NCBI GenBank assembly: GCA_026874595.1
Contig: CM049306.1
Coordinates: 36,102,019 to 36,166,018 of the forward strand
Length of the DNA stretch: 64,000 nucleotides
Reading direction: 5' to 3'
Origin: Sipunculus nudus
Lineage: Eukaryota > Annelida > Sipuncula > Golfingiida > Sipunculidae
Part shown: positions 23,601-33,606 of the stretch, one piece after another
How the letters are laid out: every line of letters starts with the position of its first letter
How positions within the stretch are numbered: position 1 is the stretch's first letter
Translations under genes and position numbers: made by a program
The notes under the pieces: model-generated
The model's database searches: none
Told to the model about the DNA's origin: nothing
What the model saw: only the letters and a program-made list of their open reading frames with translations

Positions 23601-25870
23601 ACATTTTCCTCGGAACCTTCTGTTGTGAAATCCAGGTTTCTCCTTGCCAAGGCTCCTTTGAATCTTGAAATTTTTCCGTCCATTTTTCAACATAGTAACA
23701 TTACCATAGGCTATTCTTACAGACAAAATATAACATTAATAAAAAAAATGAGCACCTAGTCAAATTCAGCTAAGCGTCATGGCCGATGGGCCACTTGTTC
23801 AATCACGCTTGCATTTCGGACGGTCAACATGTGATCATATATTCTTTCTAAGTCAGGCAATTATGAATGGTATGATGCGAAGAAAGCACACCTTAACCGC
23901 ATTTCCCGACGTGGAAAAGGCCTCTGATGCAGTATGGCCTAACGGTCTCCGCATAAAAGTTATGAAATTCTACCTGCCACATAAACTGGTGAGATCAAAC
24001 TCCCCCATTCCTGACAGATAGATCATTTATGGTTAATCTTAAAGCTACAAAATCTAAGGAGACTACGCTTGAAGCTGGGACATCCCCAGTGCTGAGTGCT
24101 GAGCCCTTTACTCTTTTTCATGTGTGTAAACGACCTTCCGAAGACGGAAAAAATGGTCAGTGTTTCACAATACGCTAACGACATGGCCATCTGGGCTACT
24201 GGTTCAAGCGTTTGTTTTTCACCCAACGCAGTCCAAGCGCAGCTCGACCGCAGAAGCATCTGGTGCAAGAATCTAAATCCAACCAAAACACAAACGGTTT
24301 TGTTTAGTAAATTCTATAAATCAAAAATATGCATGACCGTGTCATGCACTCTGACAGGCCGATAAACTCTTATATGTCAGAGGGTCAAAATAGCTCTGCA
24401 TTACTCAATAATAACTAGATGGATTTTCATGACCACTTACACCCATCACATATTTTTAAAAAGTCTCATTAGGGCATTGGGTCTTGTCTTTCTCGAAATA
24501 ACTAAACCCGATGTATGTCTCATTGTAGATACATGTTAGGATTAGCTGGAGTGCCCTCCCTGGCGATGTTGATCGGGTTGCTCTTTCTGCCCGAGAGTCC
24601 ACAATGGCTGGTAGGCACAAAACAAGGGGAAAAGGCAAGGTCAGTCCTGTGTGATCTCAGGGGGACAAAGGACGTGGAGGAAGAGTTGGAGGCAATCAAA
24701 CAATTGCAAAAGGAGCAGGCCTTGCGAAAACAGCCTTCAGAAGGTGAGAACGTCTCTCCTTCGGTTGTGGTTCAACTGTTCCTTGTTAAAGTAGCAATCG
24801 ACTTTCCTTTAATGACACCGATGTGACAGTTGTTGCCGTGTTCATAAAGGAACTGTTCTTTTTCCATGGATTTTCCTATGTAAAACTACTGATTTATGTG
24901 TAGTGACAGTTTCGTCCACTCATGTCAGCGAATACACTCCGCTTCTGCTCGACGGTGGATAACGTGACGTAATGACCTGGTTGTAGAGTTGTGGCAGCCT
25001 GACAGGTCGTGTATTCATCCGCAGACTGTCGAGCAGGAGCGGGACCGCAGTATGAAGAAGTCAGCTTAGCTGGGTGGAAGAGACTTTCACTACATGTGAG
25101 ACACTTTTTACTTGCCAGCTTACACGCTTAGACATCACGAAAACAGTTTTGGTGTTGTGCAATTGTTAACCATATTCTGCTCTACAATATATACATGTAC
25201 ATACATATGCTGTAATTTTCTACTTTACTATTACTTTGCGACTACAGGTTTAGAACTTTGTCTTGCGTTTTCTCACACGGTATAACTATCTACGACATCG
25301 TAATAAATTGCTGAAATCACAAGATGCGAAAATTTATTTAAAATAAGACTGGAGCTACAAACCGTAGATAAACGTAGTGGAATCGGATCTTACGAGGATT
25401 GCTTAAGATTAAGTTGGTGGAATCAACTAGAAATTACTATTTAAAAATGGCAACGTATCAGTAAGCCTCTTCTGAGTTGTGAGGGTTTTTAAAACCGATT
25501 GAATAATCGAGTCTTTAATTGCGATTCAATTTTCAATTAAATTATTAATTGAGTAGTTAAATTCAGACTTTTAATAATATTTTACCTCAATAGGTATTAG
25601 ATATTACAATTTTGCAATTAAAGGAACAATACAACTCTGGCTCAATTTGTGCTTTTGTGCCAGTAGAGCGATCTAACATCGAGCCTTGAAACTAAATGTG
25701 TCGTCGAAGCTGACAACTCACCGCAGAGCTGCTTAGTGGTACATGCAAAAAAATATAATAATACGAGGAATGAATATAAAATATTTGAAAGGTTAAGACT
25801 CGATTACAGTTTAATCGTTATATTGAAATTAAATGCATTATAACACCCCCAGTGCAAGGCATAATATACA

Positions 25871-25906
<36 letters not shown>

Positions 25907-26798
25907 GTTTCGTGTCAGTGGTGTTACGGATGTTGAGGACGCGTCACGTGCTGAAGGCTCTTGTGGTCGGCTGCTCACTACAAGTTATACAGCTGAACTC
26001 CGCAGTTGGCATTGTTCTGTTAGTTAATGAACACACAGAGAGACATACATACACACATATATATAATGCTTAATTATTATAATTTATAAATAAATATATT
26101 AATATATGATAAATATAATAATATATATATATATACTTACTGCATTGGATCGAAGGAGGAAAGCGTAATATGAAACAAAATGAAAAAAGCAGATAAATCT
26201 TGTCTCTTATACATTAGTGAATGGACCTTGTGTCATGACAAGAAAAATAAAACGATATAAATGTATACAGTCAAATTCCTTTCAACCGTATACTAATGTT
26301 TATATATATATACGTAATGTTTACGCAATGTGGGATATATCTCAGTAGATTTTTACATCGGCACAAAGGTGGTTATTGTAAACATGATGCTTTAAAGAAA
26401 GTTTACAGGACAAATTATCTGTTTATATTATATAAATATATTACGAGGAATTAAAAAAAAGAAATGCATAATGTTTATTAAAATAACGTGTAATCTGAAG
26501 TGTAATATATATCATATACTTTCACATAATATGGATATTTTGATCCTTGATCAATAAATAGCGCCATCCATTGTATGTTTATATCTCATTTATCTTATTT
26601 ACAGGTCATACAATGCAACAATAATAAAGATGTCCGGTGTGAGGAATTCCTCCCTTGCGATATGGTTGTCCACGTTAACTTTTGGCGCGAAAGCTGTATT
26701 TACATGTGTTGGAGCTTATATCATTGACAGAGTCGACAGAAGGCCACTCTTTATTACAAGTCTAATAGGTAGGAATCTACAAACAGATAATACTAAAC

Positions 26799-26858
<60 letters not shown>

Positions 26859-28463
26859 CCGTCTTAGCATTAACCGTCTTTTTCGGTTTCTCAGCATACA
26901 AGCATGATTCTGTTTACTTAGACAGTCATACAGGGAACAAAACTTAATCGTTGGACCTAGAACCTTCCATTGTAAACTCCAGGGAGGTTCAAGGCAAGTC
27001 TCTTTTGAATCATGAAATTAAGTTTAATTTGTGAGATTTGGGAAAAACATGATTTTAGTACTAAGGGCTGGATCTATAAACTTCTAACTTAAAATTCAAA
27101 AAGGTCTTTGGCAAGATAGATAAAACGTCTGATTTTAAGCACTCAGGAAGTCATTCTATGTAATGTTCAAGGTTTATAACAAATATTTTTCACCAGATCA
27201 TTACACTAAAAAGTAATACATGCATCATCTGCATGTCCAATTCAACTGAGCGTCATTTTGGTACTGTGAAAGTTAGATTTGTACATATCATAAGGGCTGG
27301 ACCTATAACCTTCTAATTTAAAATTCAAGGTGGTCTTGGGCAGAGATGGATAACACGCCTGATTTCAAGCACTCTGGAAGTCATTCTATCTATTGTTCAA
27401 GGTTTCTTTACAAATATTTTTCACCAGAGCATAACATTAAAACGTAATACATGCATCATCTGCATGTCAAATTCAGCTGAGCGTCATGGCCCATGGACCA
27501 CATGTTTAATCTTACACGTGTATGTCCTGTATCCGTGGGGTTTTTTTCGATCGAAAACAGCTCACACGATGTCCGTGATATTTCAAAGGTTCTGTTTCAA
27601 CTTTCAGGTACATTTTGTAGTCTGTGTGTTCTGGCTGTTGGGTTTCAGCTTGCAGCCGTTTCCTCTCCAGCAGTAAATCACGAAGTAAAATCAGCTTTAA
27701 CAAATTCCTCATGTTCTCAATATAGGTGAGTTTCCCGTAATGTTATAAAAAGTTAAGTATGGTAAATGTTCTTTTATAAATAACAAATACAAGTCAATTA
27801 TACACGTATGTCCTTCACACACTTATTGAATAATTGCATTCACATTCCCTTTTGCTCATTGTCTCTCTTTGACGAAGGATCCGACTTAAAGCGACCAATG
27901 CAGATGTCAAGTATGTATAATATACAGTATAACCTCCGAATTACGTACACCTTCGGGACCGAAAATAGACAGGTGCCCTTTGTTGGGAGGTCATTGATTT
28001 CAGGCCATAATTTGCCGTAAATAGGAGGTGCTCTTAGTACAGAGGCGCCCGTGAGGAGAGATTCCACAGTATATGCAATACAGTATTGTACCGTAAATCA
28101 GTATTTCGTTGTTTTCAGCAAACTTTCTCCTGTGTGTCTTGTTTCATATTTAATCTCCTAGTTAGGGAGTTGTCGCGAATGTCTAGTCACGCAGTATTCA
28201 TTGTTATAGTTACAGACAGTATTAAATTATACACAGTGACAGCGTATAAAACAGGTGAACTGGATATAATGCTTGGTGGTTCGTAATGAAACTTTTGTAA
28301 TCAGCTTAAATGAAGTAACATTGCGAGTTCATACACCTGTTATTGGAACTGTTTAATGCCTCTCTTCTATTTAGCTATGTAAAGTCATCAGTAGATCAAA
28401 GGTTTAGTGAAGTCTTCATTTCACTTCCGTCTGCCCTGCAGACACAAATCTTTCGGCCATTTA

Positions 28464-28522
<59 letters not shown>

Positions 28523-30655
28523 ATATATGTATATATATGTTATATGAATTCATCGGTCCATCATGCCAGACATTGTGTTGTTACAGTTCCTGTGATTCGT
28601 GTCTCCATGGGAACACATGCGGCTTCTGCTACGACGAAAAGATAGTTTCAACGACAGGGGGACTGTGTCTGCCGTTACTGGTCAACCGTTCTGCGTCAGT
28701 CCTGCCCTGTGGACCTGGCCTGACTGTTCAAGGATGGTCATGGGTACATGACTTCTGCCCCACGTCTTACCCTTTCATTGCTCCTGTTGGGCTTATTCTC
28801 TTCCTGGCTTTCTATGGCTCAGGTAAGAAAAATATGCTCGGATAATAGTTAAACAAAAAATCTCTGTTTTATCTTATTTCACCTAATTTTACTAATAATG
28901 CCGGCTTTGAAAAAAATATAAATTTTTGTTAAACGTTGATGGATTACATCAGAAATACCGGAAGATGAAGTGTGGTCATGCATGAAAATGTTTACCATAT
29001 AAATTCTAACTTTGACCAAGACGCCAAAAAATGTAAACACAACTATATAAAAACCTGCAGTATGGATAGACTATTGGTGTAAATTGCGCCACCTGTCACA
29101 TTGATTTCGCCAGTTATTCGTGTGAATACTGTAATCAGACTTGATGTTTGCAATCACCAGGCAATCATTGGAAGACTGAGCGATAATGGAATATTATATA
29201 TTTATGCGCGACCTTGGAAATAAAGTCAGGGTCAACAATTAACAAATTAAATAACAGGTTCAAATCAGTCAACTTTGAACAATATTGTGTCCAAAGTCAG
29301 TTTTTGCAAATCAGGAACATTTGAGATCTTGTACAAAAGTTGACAGAAGAAAGAAAAAAGGAAGATATTGCAATCTATGGATTTGCATTAAGGGTGGTCT
29401 ATGAAAGTGCACCCAAAAAATCTTGATTCAAATATTAATGTAGAATTAAACTGACCAACCCCTCTCTACTAGCGTCCCCTTCAGAGGAGGATGGGATGGG
29501 TGCTTTATATATCATTCGTTCATCTGTTTGCAAGGGAAACAACTTTTGGCTTTGCCTTGACATTCCTTGCGGCTTTGCTTTTTTATAACACTGTAATCAT
29601 ATTTTGTAATTACCTGCTTTATTTTATTGCATATATATGTGATTATATGCAATTGCTGGCCTTCTCTGGGTTTTTATAAATTAACTCTAGTTAATTCCTG
29701 CCACGGAAAGTTACTTACTCATATCACCCCTGGATCCATGAGCTTGTTTATCTACAAACTCTCAGTTAAACGGTACACAGGAAAAACAGGAAAAACAAAG
29801 TGACCTGAGATGGTAGGTTGATTGCGCACTACCTATTGTTGGTGTAAAGAAACTGTTTTTTGCACATCTCTTGTTCGTTTTATATGCAGCTTAATGTCCT
29901 TATTTTTTTAGGTTACGATCTTATATACACGTGGATATAAGTAAAATGATCAGTAGTGCACCGTTGGATCGGAGCATTTTAGCTCTTTAATAATGATGAA
30001 TAGTTCAAGATATTACAATTTATTCAAAACACGTTAGGAATCATATTGCAACATTTTATATGTCAAGTTATCTCTAAGTCTTCCATTATTCCAGGTCTTG
30101 GCACCATGCCTTGGACATATAACACAGAAATCTACCCTTCGTGGGCCATGAGCACAGGGAACGGTCTTGCAAGTGCTATCCACTGGCTTTTCACTCTGTT
30201 CACTTGTTTGACGTTTCTTTCATTAACTGAAGTTATTACCCGACAAGGTAAGTAAATAGAAAATGAAATGGAAATAATTCACCATGTTGCAGAATAAATT
30301 ATCAGCAATCATTCAGCTTCATGTATATTTTGACGCAGTGGCCATACTACATTTGCACTCCTTCCACTTGACCACTATTCGAACGTGTGTATTAAGTAAC
30401 GTGTAGGGCAACTTTATAAGTTAAAATGGGTTCATAACCGTAGAAAATTCATCGATATGCTTGTGAAACGTTCTTTTAAATATCGTCAAAGCACTTGTCA
30501 ATCCTATGCAGCGTATTTATCATTTTCCAGGTGTCTTTTGGTTGTATGCTGGTTTTACTTTTGCTGGGACGCTCTTCGTTGTTGCTTTCATGCCAGAGAC
30601 AAGAGGAAAGACGTCAGATGAAGTAGAAGAGAGTTTCAAGAAACCCTGGTGCTAG
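13952..30655 (+). CDS. SLC2A13-like: SLC2A13-like (HMIT-type) sugar/polyol transporter, complete, 9 exons, 581 aa
   Basis: Join: 13952-14414, 18047-18206, 24529-24743, 25907-26018, 26605-26768, 27608-27725, 28587-28822, 30095-30247, 30531-30655. All introns are GT-AG; exon lengths sum to 1746 nt with consistent phases and a TAG end. The protein is a 12-TM MFS sugar transporter of the plasma or endomembrane. Features seen: N-terminal acidic dileucine DESPLL (sorting signal type), TM1 GYNGAVISG, DRLGRKS after TM2, GRIIVG, PVYIAESSP (E167), LFLPESPQW (229-234), DRVDRRPL between TM8 and TM9, a large loop with paired cysteines (CDSCLHGNTCGFC) typical of HMIT, PWTYNTEIYPSW, and PETRG near the end. 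Human HMIT is ~650 residues and carries proton-coupled myo-inositol. Odd: TM1 aspartate is N67, and the TM7 QQLSGIN motif is QLNSAVG (308-314), so substrate and proton coupling may differ. Confidence 0.92.
14939..15175 (+). repeat. Left inverted arm of the foldback element
   Basis: Near-perfect reverse complement of 16745-16983, including the inner 'catcaagataataaa'-type segment. Confidence 0.8.
16745..16983 (-). repeat. Right inverted arm of the foldback element
   Basis: Ends GGCTCCAAC, the complement of the left start. Contains several copies of the CCCATCTGCAGATGGG palindrome. Confidence 0.8.
16984..18046. other. Remainder of intron 1
   Basis: 16984-17140 is homologous to parts of 34700-36120 and 44160-45770 in the duplicated units, which is why those units must contain an old intron 1. 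Then a TA microsatellite and a stretch of repeated 'catttgcaaatgc'-like words (17690-17880). No gene. Confidence 0.55.
17592..17634. repeat. (AT)n microsatellite
   Basis: Uninterrupted AT dinucleotides. Confidence 0.97.
18047..18206 (+). CDS. SLC2A13-like: Transporter gene 1, exon 2
   Basis: 160 nt between TTCGCAG and GTTTGT. Carries PVYIAESSPVYLRG, where the glutamate corresponds to a conserved TM5-region residue of MFS sugar carriers. Confidence 0.92.
18464..18601. mobile_element. Small MITE with 5-bp target duplication (CAGGCGTGGATCC family)
   Basis: Flanked by TATTA on both sides (18459-18463 and 18602-18606). Ends are CCAGGCG...CGCACCTG and the body has G and C runs. Same family as 45959-46157 and 59296-59627. 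5-bp duplications and CAGGG-type ends suggest a hAT-related non-autonomous element (inference). Confidence 0.7.
18607..19196. other. Intron 2, repeat-derived stretch
   Basis: 18330-18720 is rich in 'gcgtac/gtagcg' words and appears to be an older repeat into which the small MITE inserted. Rest unassigned. Confidence 0.4.
19197..19660 (+). repeat. Three tandem copies of a ~145-bp repeat
   Basis: The word 'ggtgacc...acct(c/t)atta' recurs near 19200, 19340 and 19487, with 'gagtttcgtgaaaaaaat'-like blocks between. It ends in a 'cggacggatggacgg' segment like other repeats in this window. Confidence 0.65.
19661..20519. other. Intron 2, unassigned; CpG-rich block at 20080-20500
   Basis: The CpG-rich block directly precedes the LINE relic and may be its 5' part, but no motif proves it. 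Confidence 0.35.
20520..21146 (+). pseudogene. Decayed non-LTR retrotransposon (jockey-like), 5' part of reverse transcriptase
   Basis: Conceptual pieces, in shifting frames with stops, read SKGKSAPCVDKFTYNIP, then WGYFPIQWK, TIPKPDN and RITAFLQTRTAEQFG. These match the usual N-terminal RT blocks of jockey-type LINEs (K.PGPD; GYFP..WK; PKPGK; QFGF). It stops at 21146 in mid-motif and resumes at about 23809. Confidence 0.7.
21311..21325 (+). promoter_or_regulatory. ERE-like palindrome AGGTCATGGTGACCT
   Basis: Inverted repeat of AGGTCA with a 3-nt spacer, the consensus form bound by estrogen-receptor-type nuclear receptors. Part of the 155-bp satellite unit; function unproven. Confidence 0.45.
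21940..21954 (+). promoter_or_regulatory. ERE-like palindrome AGGTCACTGTGACCT
   Basis: Perfect IR3 of AGGTCA. The identical 15-mer recurs at 22247-22261 and 22556-22570 in other satellite units. Confidence 0.45.
23809..24335 (+). pseudogene. Decayed jockey-like LINE, 3' part of reverse transcriptase
   Basis: Pieces read RSTCDHIFFLSQAIMNGM, LTAFPDVEKASDAVWPNGL, SPLLFFMCVNDLP and QYANDMAIWA (the catalytic FADD box with D changed to N), then NPTKTQ. Frameshifts and stops separate them, so this copy is dead. It continues the relic at 20520-21146. Confidence 0.8.
24529..24743 (+). CDS. SLC2A13-like: Transporter gene 1, exon 3
   Basis: 215 nt between CATTGTAG and GTGAGA. Encodes TM6, the LFLPESPQW motif and the start of the charged central cytoplasmic loop. 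Confidence 0.93.
24744..25874. other. Intron 3 of transporter gene 1
   Basis: No gene or clear transposon. The last part before the exon 4 acceptor is a TA microsatellite. Confidence 0.6.
25875..25903. repeat. (AT)n microsatellite abutting the exon 4 splice acceptor
   Basis: About 14 AT/TA dinucleotides immediately before the CAG acceptor at 25904-25906, replacing the polypyrimidine tract. Confidence 0.95.
25907..26018 (+). CDS. SLC2A13-like: Transporter gene 1, exon 4 (TM7)
   Basis: 112 nt between (TA)n-CAG and GTTAGT. Boundaries are confirmed by the equally long exon of gene 2. Holds the altered QLNSAVG motif. The acceptor has a TA microsatellite instead of a polypyrimidine tract. Confidence 0.87.
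26019..26604. other. Intron 4 of transporter gene 1
   Basis: AT-rich, with short TA runs; nothing else recognised. Confidence 0.6.
26605..26768 (+). CDS. SLC2A13-like: Transporter gene 1, exon 5 (TM7 end to TM9)
   Basis: 164 nt between TTTACAG and GTAGGA. Encodes SYNATIIKMSGV and IIDRVDRRPL. Confidence 0.92.
26801..26855. repeat. (AT)n microsatellite, intron 5
   Basis: Uninterrupted AT dinucleotides ~30 bp after the exon 5 donor. Confidence 0.97.
26945..27515 (+). repeat. Second fragment of the satellite-bearing element, with a 228-bp tandem pair
   Basis: 26945-27060 resembles one 155-bp core ('ctccagggaggttcaaggcaag'). From 27063 and 27291 a ~228-bp unit ('aagggctgga.cta...gcatcatctgcatgtc') is present twice. 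The end 'attcagctgagcgtcatggccc' matches the end of the element at 23757-23800. Confidence 0.65.
27608..27725 (+). CDS. SLC2A13-like: Transporter gene 1, exon 6 (TM9 and start of large loop)
   Basis: 118 nt between CTTTCAG and GTGAGT. Ends with an N-S-S sequon and first loop cysteine. The tandem-duplication breakpoint lies inside it at about 27693. Confidence 0.92.
28469..28517. repeat. (AT)n microsatellite, intron 6
   Basis: In unit 2 the corresponding microsatellite (40434-40492) is the point where exon 7 and surrounding sequence have been lost. Confidence 0.97.
28587..28822 (+). CDS. SLC2A13-like: Transporter gene 1, exon 7 (cysteine-rich extracellular loop, TM10 start)
   Basis: 236 nt between GTTACAG and GTAAGA. 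Encodes the C-x2-C...CGFC cysteine pattern seen in the large loop of HMIT. Missing from the downstream duplicate. Confidence 0.93.
28823..30094. other. Intron 7 of transporter gene 1
   Basis: No gene or recognised transposon. Only the last ~150 bp have a counterpart in unit 2. Confidence 0.6.
30095..30247 (+). CDS. SLC2A13-like: Transporter gene 1, exon 8 (TM10-TM11)
   Basis: 153 nt between TTCCAG and GTAAGT. Encodes GLGTMPWTYNTEIYPSW and STGNGLAS. Confidence 0.94.
30531..30655 (+). CDS. SLC2A13-like: Transporter gene 1, exon 9 (TM12 and C-terminus)
   Basis: 125 nt from TTTTCCAG to TAG. Encodes the PETRGKTSDEVEE tail. Confidence 0.94.
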
Positions 30656-30774
30656 CGTCCGTCCATACGCAATATATTTTTCTTTCAATATAATTAAGTG
30701 TATTTAAGAGAACGAATGTTGTATGATTTTTTTTTTCAAGAGAAATGGTTAATATCTTATCAATAATATACAAT

Positions 30775-30780
30775 AATAAA
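30775..30780 (+). promoter_or_regulatory. Polyadenylation signal AATAAA of gene 1
   Basis: 120 bp after the stop codon; kept in the duplicate (41320-41325) and in gene 2 (52502-52507, - strand). Confidence 0.7.
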
Positions 30781-31557
30781 CTTTTTGATGAAACAGAAAT
30801 ATTGATATGTATTTGCTCTTACTGAAATACCTTGAGAGTACCGATGGGTCGCCCGATCAAATTAGTTCTTATGGTAACATAGTCACAGCAGACAGCAGTA
30901 GATAGCTGTAACAGATACCATTACATTCTAGTTTCTGGACAAACAATGCGAAATATGACGAGACCAGATACGGGACGGCTTCTGAAATGCCACCCAAGGC
31001 AGAAAACCAGTCCTCTTTAGCATACAATTAACTGATTTATCAGTATAAGAAGTAACTTAGGAGCATTTTCTGCAATTCTTGCTTATTTGTGTTTGACGCC
31101 AGCCGTGTTCTGTTAGGGTTTTACGAGTCAGACAAATGAAGCTAATGTCACAACATTTCCCCCCAAATACGTTACCATGTTTACTGCAGAATGAGGCCGC
31201 ATGTCCTTGAAGTGAAAGCCTATGAATCCTAGTTTCAGGTGAAGCCTTTAAAGATGTGATTTTTATTGTAAAATGGCCACCAGGTGTTAGCAGTGCATAC
31301 CTGCACTAGATGACGCCGTTGACAGTTGATAATGGTGGTGACAGTTGGCATATTGTTTTGACAATTACGTAAATATATGTACCAAATTCGACAAAATATC
31401 TACTCTAAGACCATTAAGAAGTAGAAATAGTTTAGAATTTTGAAGCATTTTAGTTGCTTTTTGGTCCTTTTCGGTGCTTTTTGGTGCTTTTCGGTGCTTT
31501 TTGGTCCTTTTCGGTAATAAGTCTGACCGTTCAAGGACCTTAGGCACAACCCGAATA
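30781..31557 (+). other. 3' flank of gene 1
   Basis: Shared with 41326-42230 in unit 2 and, inverted, partly with 52080-52180 behind gene 2 ('cacctgaaactagg', 'cattctgcaatga'). Contains 3 copies of a 20-bp unit at 31455-31514. Confidence 0.6.
31455..31514 (+). repeat. 20-bp minisatellite, 3 copies
   Basis: TGCTTTTTGG(T)CCTTTTCGG-type unit three times in a row; unit 2 holds a single copy plus an inverted partner at 42113-42193. Confidence 0.8.
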
Positions 31558-32865
31558 CAGTGGAACCTCTCCTAGTGGGCTCCTCTATAAAGTGGGCACC
31601 TCTATAAAGTGGGCAATTTTGGGCAGTCCCATTTTTTCTTCTCTTTATTATGTTTAGCTAATGTGGGCACCTCTATATTCTGTAAAGTGGGCAGTTTTCG
31701 AGAGCTAATGTGGGCACCTTACGGATTTTCAAGGTTGAACTATCTCATTATATCAACTTTGTAAGCCTTTTTTTATAGTGCTTTTAAAGCTATTAAGATA
31801 ATATTATTTATTAATAATAATCATAAAGTTAAATAATAAAAATCAAAATAAATGAACCAAACTTAGAGGTGTACAAGTGAACATTGCATCATAAAGATTA
31901 TAATCTACTTGCTTCAAGACTTAGCTAGGGATGCATGCATACTAACTAGATTTTATATGCCTGCATCGGCTCAAGTCAGAGATCACCCCAGACTGTCCCT
32001 AATGCCCTGTGCTAATTAATTAATATTTGTTTGTTTAGCTCCCATGAGTGGAAGGAAGCCCTGCTAATTCACATAGTTAATACTCTGTGATTAGGTGACA
32101 CAGCTAAATGCCCCTCTGGCCCATCACTGGTAGTCCGAATACACGCCCACTAGACTAGGGCAGTGTTTATTTAACAGTTGTTACATAACGATTCATACTG
32201 TTAAAATGGTGTTCAACCTAGATAGTCAATGCAAAGCTACAACGTGCACTTGGCTCCAAACAATATACAATCACAGACATTTTCACCAAGAAATAAGAAT
32301 TGTGACAATTTAACACATTCATTCCAAGTGTATCACACACTTCAAATGTTTTATGGACTTCCAGTGACTGGATTAATGTTTTTTACATACTTGTCACCTT
32401 TATATAGAATGTTGTCTTTGCTTTTTTATGTGTGTATTATTTTTATCAGAAAATGACTAGATTTCAAACAATATATTATTAAGAATAATTACTTTTAATG
32501 CTAATGCTAAATACCACATGCTGCATATAAATATATATAAGTTCAGCTATCTTATAGACCATCTGCACATACCTTCCTTTTTATTGTGCTTATTTTTTTG
32601 TCCATACGTTTGTGTAATACAATACATATTTTCTAACAAATGTCTTGATAATTAGAAATAAAATTTCACTGAAAAACTTATAATTAAATAAAGAGAGATG
32701 ATACATGAAATTAGTTAATTTAGTAATCTCAAAACATAAGTAATTATAGCAATATATCATACTAGGAATCAGCACTCATGTGCTGGCAATTACCTCCATA
32801 TAGTGGGCACCTTTATAAAGTGGGCACTTTGTCCCAAGGGCGCCCACATAATAGAGGTTCGACTG
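31558..32865. mobile_element. Non-autonomous Tc1/mariner-pogo-type element, 1308 bp
   Basis: Ends CAGTGGAACCTCT and (complement) CAGTCGAACCTCT, with 'ataaagtgggcacc' motifs inside each end. TA flanks both sides (31556-31557, 32866-32867). The matching site in unit 2 (about 42230) reads gaatatacgaa with a single TA and no insert. No transposase frame. TA duplication and this terminal style fit pogo/Tigger-like elements. Confidence 0.85.
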
Positions 32866-33188
32866 TATACGAAATCAGTTTCAGTTACAGGTATTCGGTT
32901 CTGCACGGTATTGCTTTGTATCTGTAAGTGGATAGTATTGACCTTAATAGTTGTTTGAAATTCAGGCCTTTTACACCAGTAACAGTGTTCTTTCTAATGG
33001 TAGATGTGACTGAAATTGAAATTTTACTTTGATACAAATTTCAATTTTAAGCAAGTAAGAAAGATGGAAGCGAAAATAATTCGAGATGTTTACGTTGTCA
33101 AGCAGTTCAGTATTATCACACTGAAAAGATGGTTAGCGCTAATTGGTTCTTGAAATGGAGCATTTTATAATATTTTTAATATTTTTGT

Positions 33189-33193
<5 letters not shown>

Positions 33194-33253
<60 letters not shown>
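33194..33253. repeat. (AT)n microsatellite
   Basis: Counterpart in unit 2 at 42545-42632. Confidence 0.97.
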
Positions 33254-33255
<2 letters not shown>

Positions 33256-33606
33256 AGTATTAAAGAAAAATTCAACCATACGTGAACCATAGATTAGAAT
33301 AGGTTTGAAATGGGTTTTATCTTAAATACAGAGATACTATCTTAAATTTTAAGCCAGATAAACTTGTGCAACGTGTATAATCTCACGCTGTTAGGTCATT
33401 TTGGCTGAATTCAAGTTACCGAGCACAATACATCCCGGCAAACGGACTCCCATCTCCGATTCACCTGTTTACACATTGTTATGGTTCCCTGTGTGAGTAA
33501 ACAGTCGATGTGTGTCTGTTAACCATATGCAGACTTTACCATATCAGATCCTGCGCATGCGCAATCACTCCCGACCAATGGAAAGAAACAATAAAAAAGA
33601 AACCCC

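Larger units (their letters stand above)
21147..23808 (-). mobile_element. Satellite-bearing element (~155-bp tandem cores) inserted in the LINE relic
   Basis: About ten units of 152-160 bp lie between 21240 and 22740, with landmark 'gggaggtcctaggcaaatctcc' at 21274, 21430, 21585, 21743, 21900, 22052, 22208, 22362, 22516 and 22676. More decayed units continue to ~23720 after a non-repeat interruption (22735-23260). One end has the hairpin TAGCTCAGCTGA/TCATCTGAGCTA (21151-21181) plus the 'cggccatccgtccgttaacagg' segment of repeat B; the other ends in 'gcgtcatggccgatgggcc', also seen at 27480. Tandem cores between unique arms, with a terminal hairpin, resemble bivalve pearl / Helentron-type elements (inference). 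Confidence 0.7.

Noticed and set aside
28469-28560. IYIYIY-type frames over AT runs (also near 17600, 26800, 34600, 44000)
   Set aside because: Products of (AT)n microsatellites.
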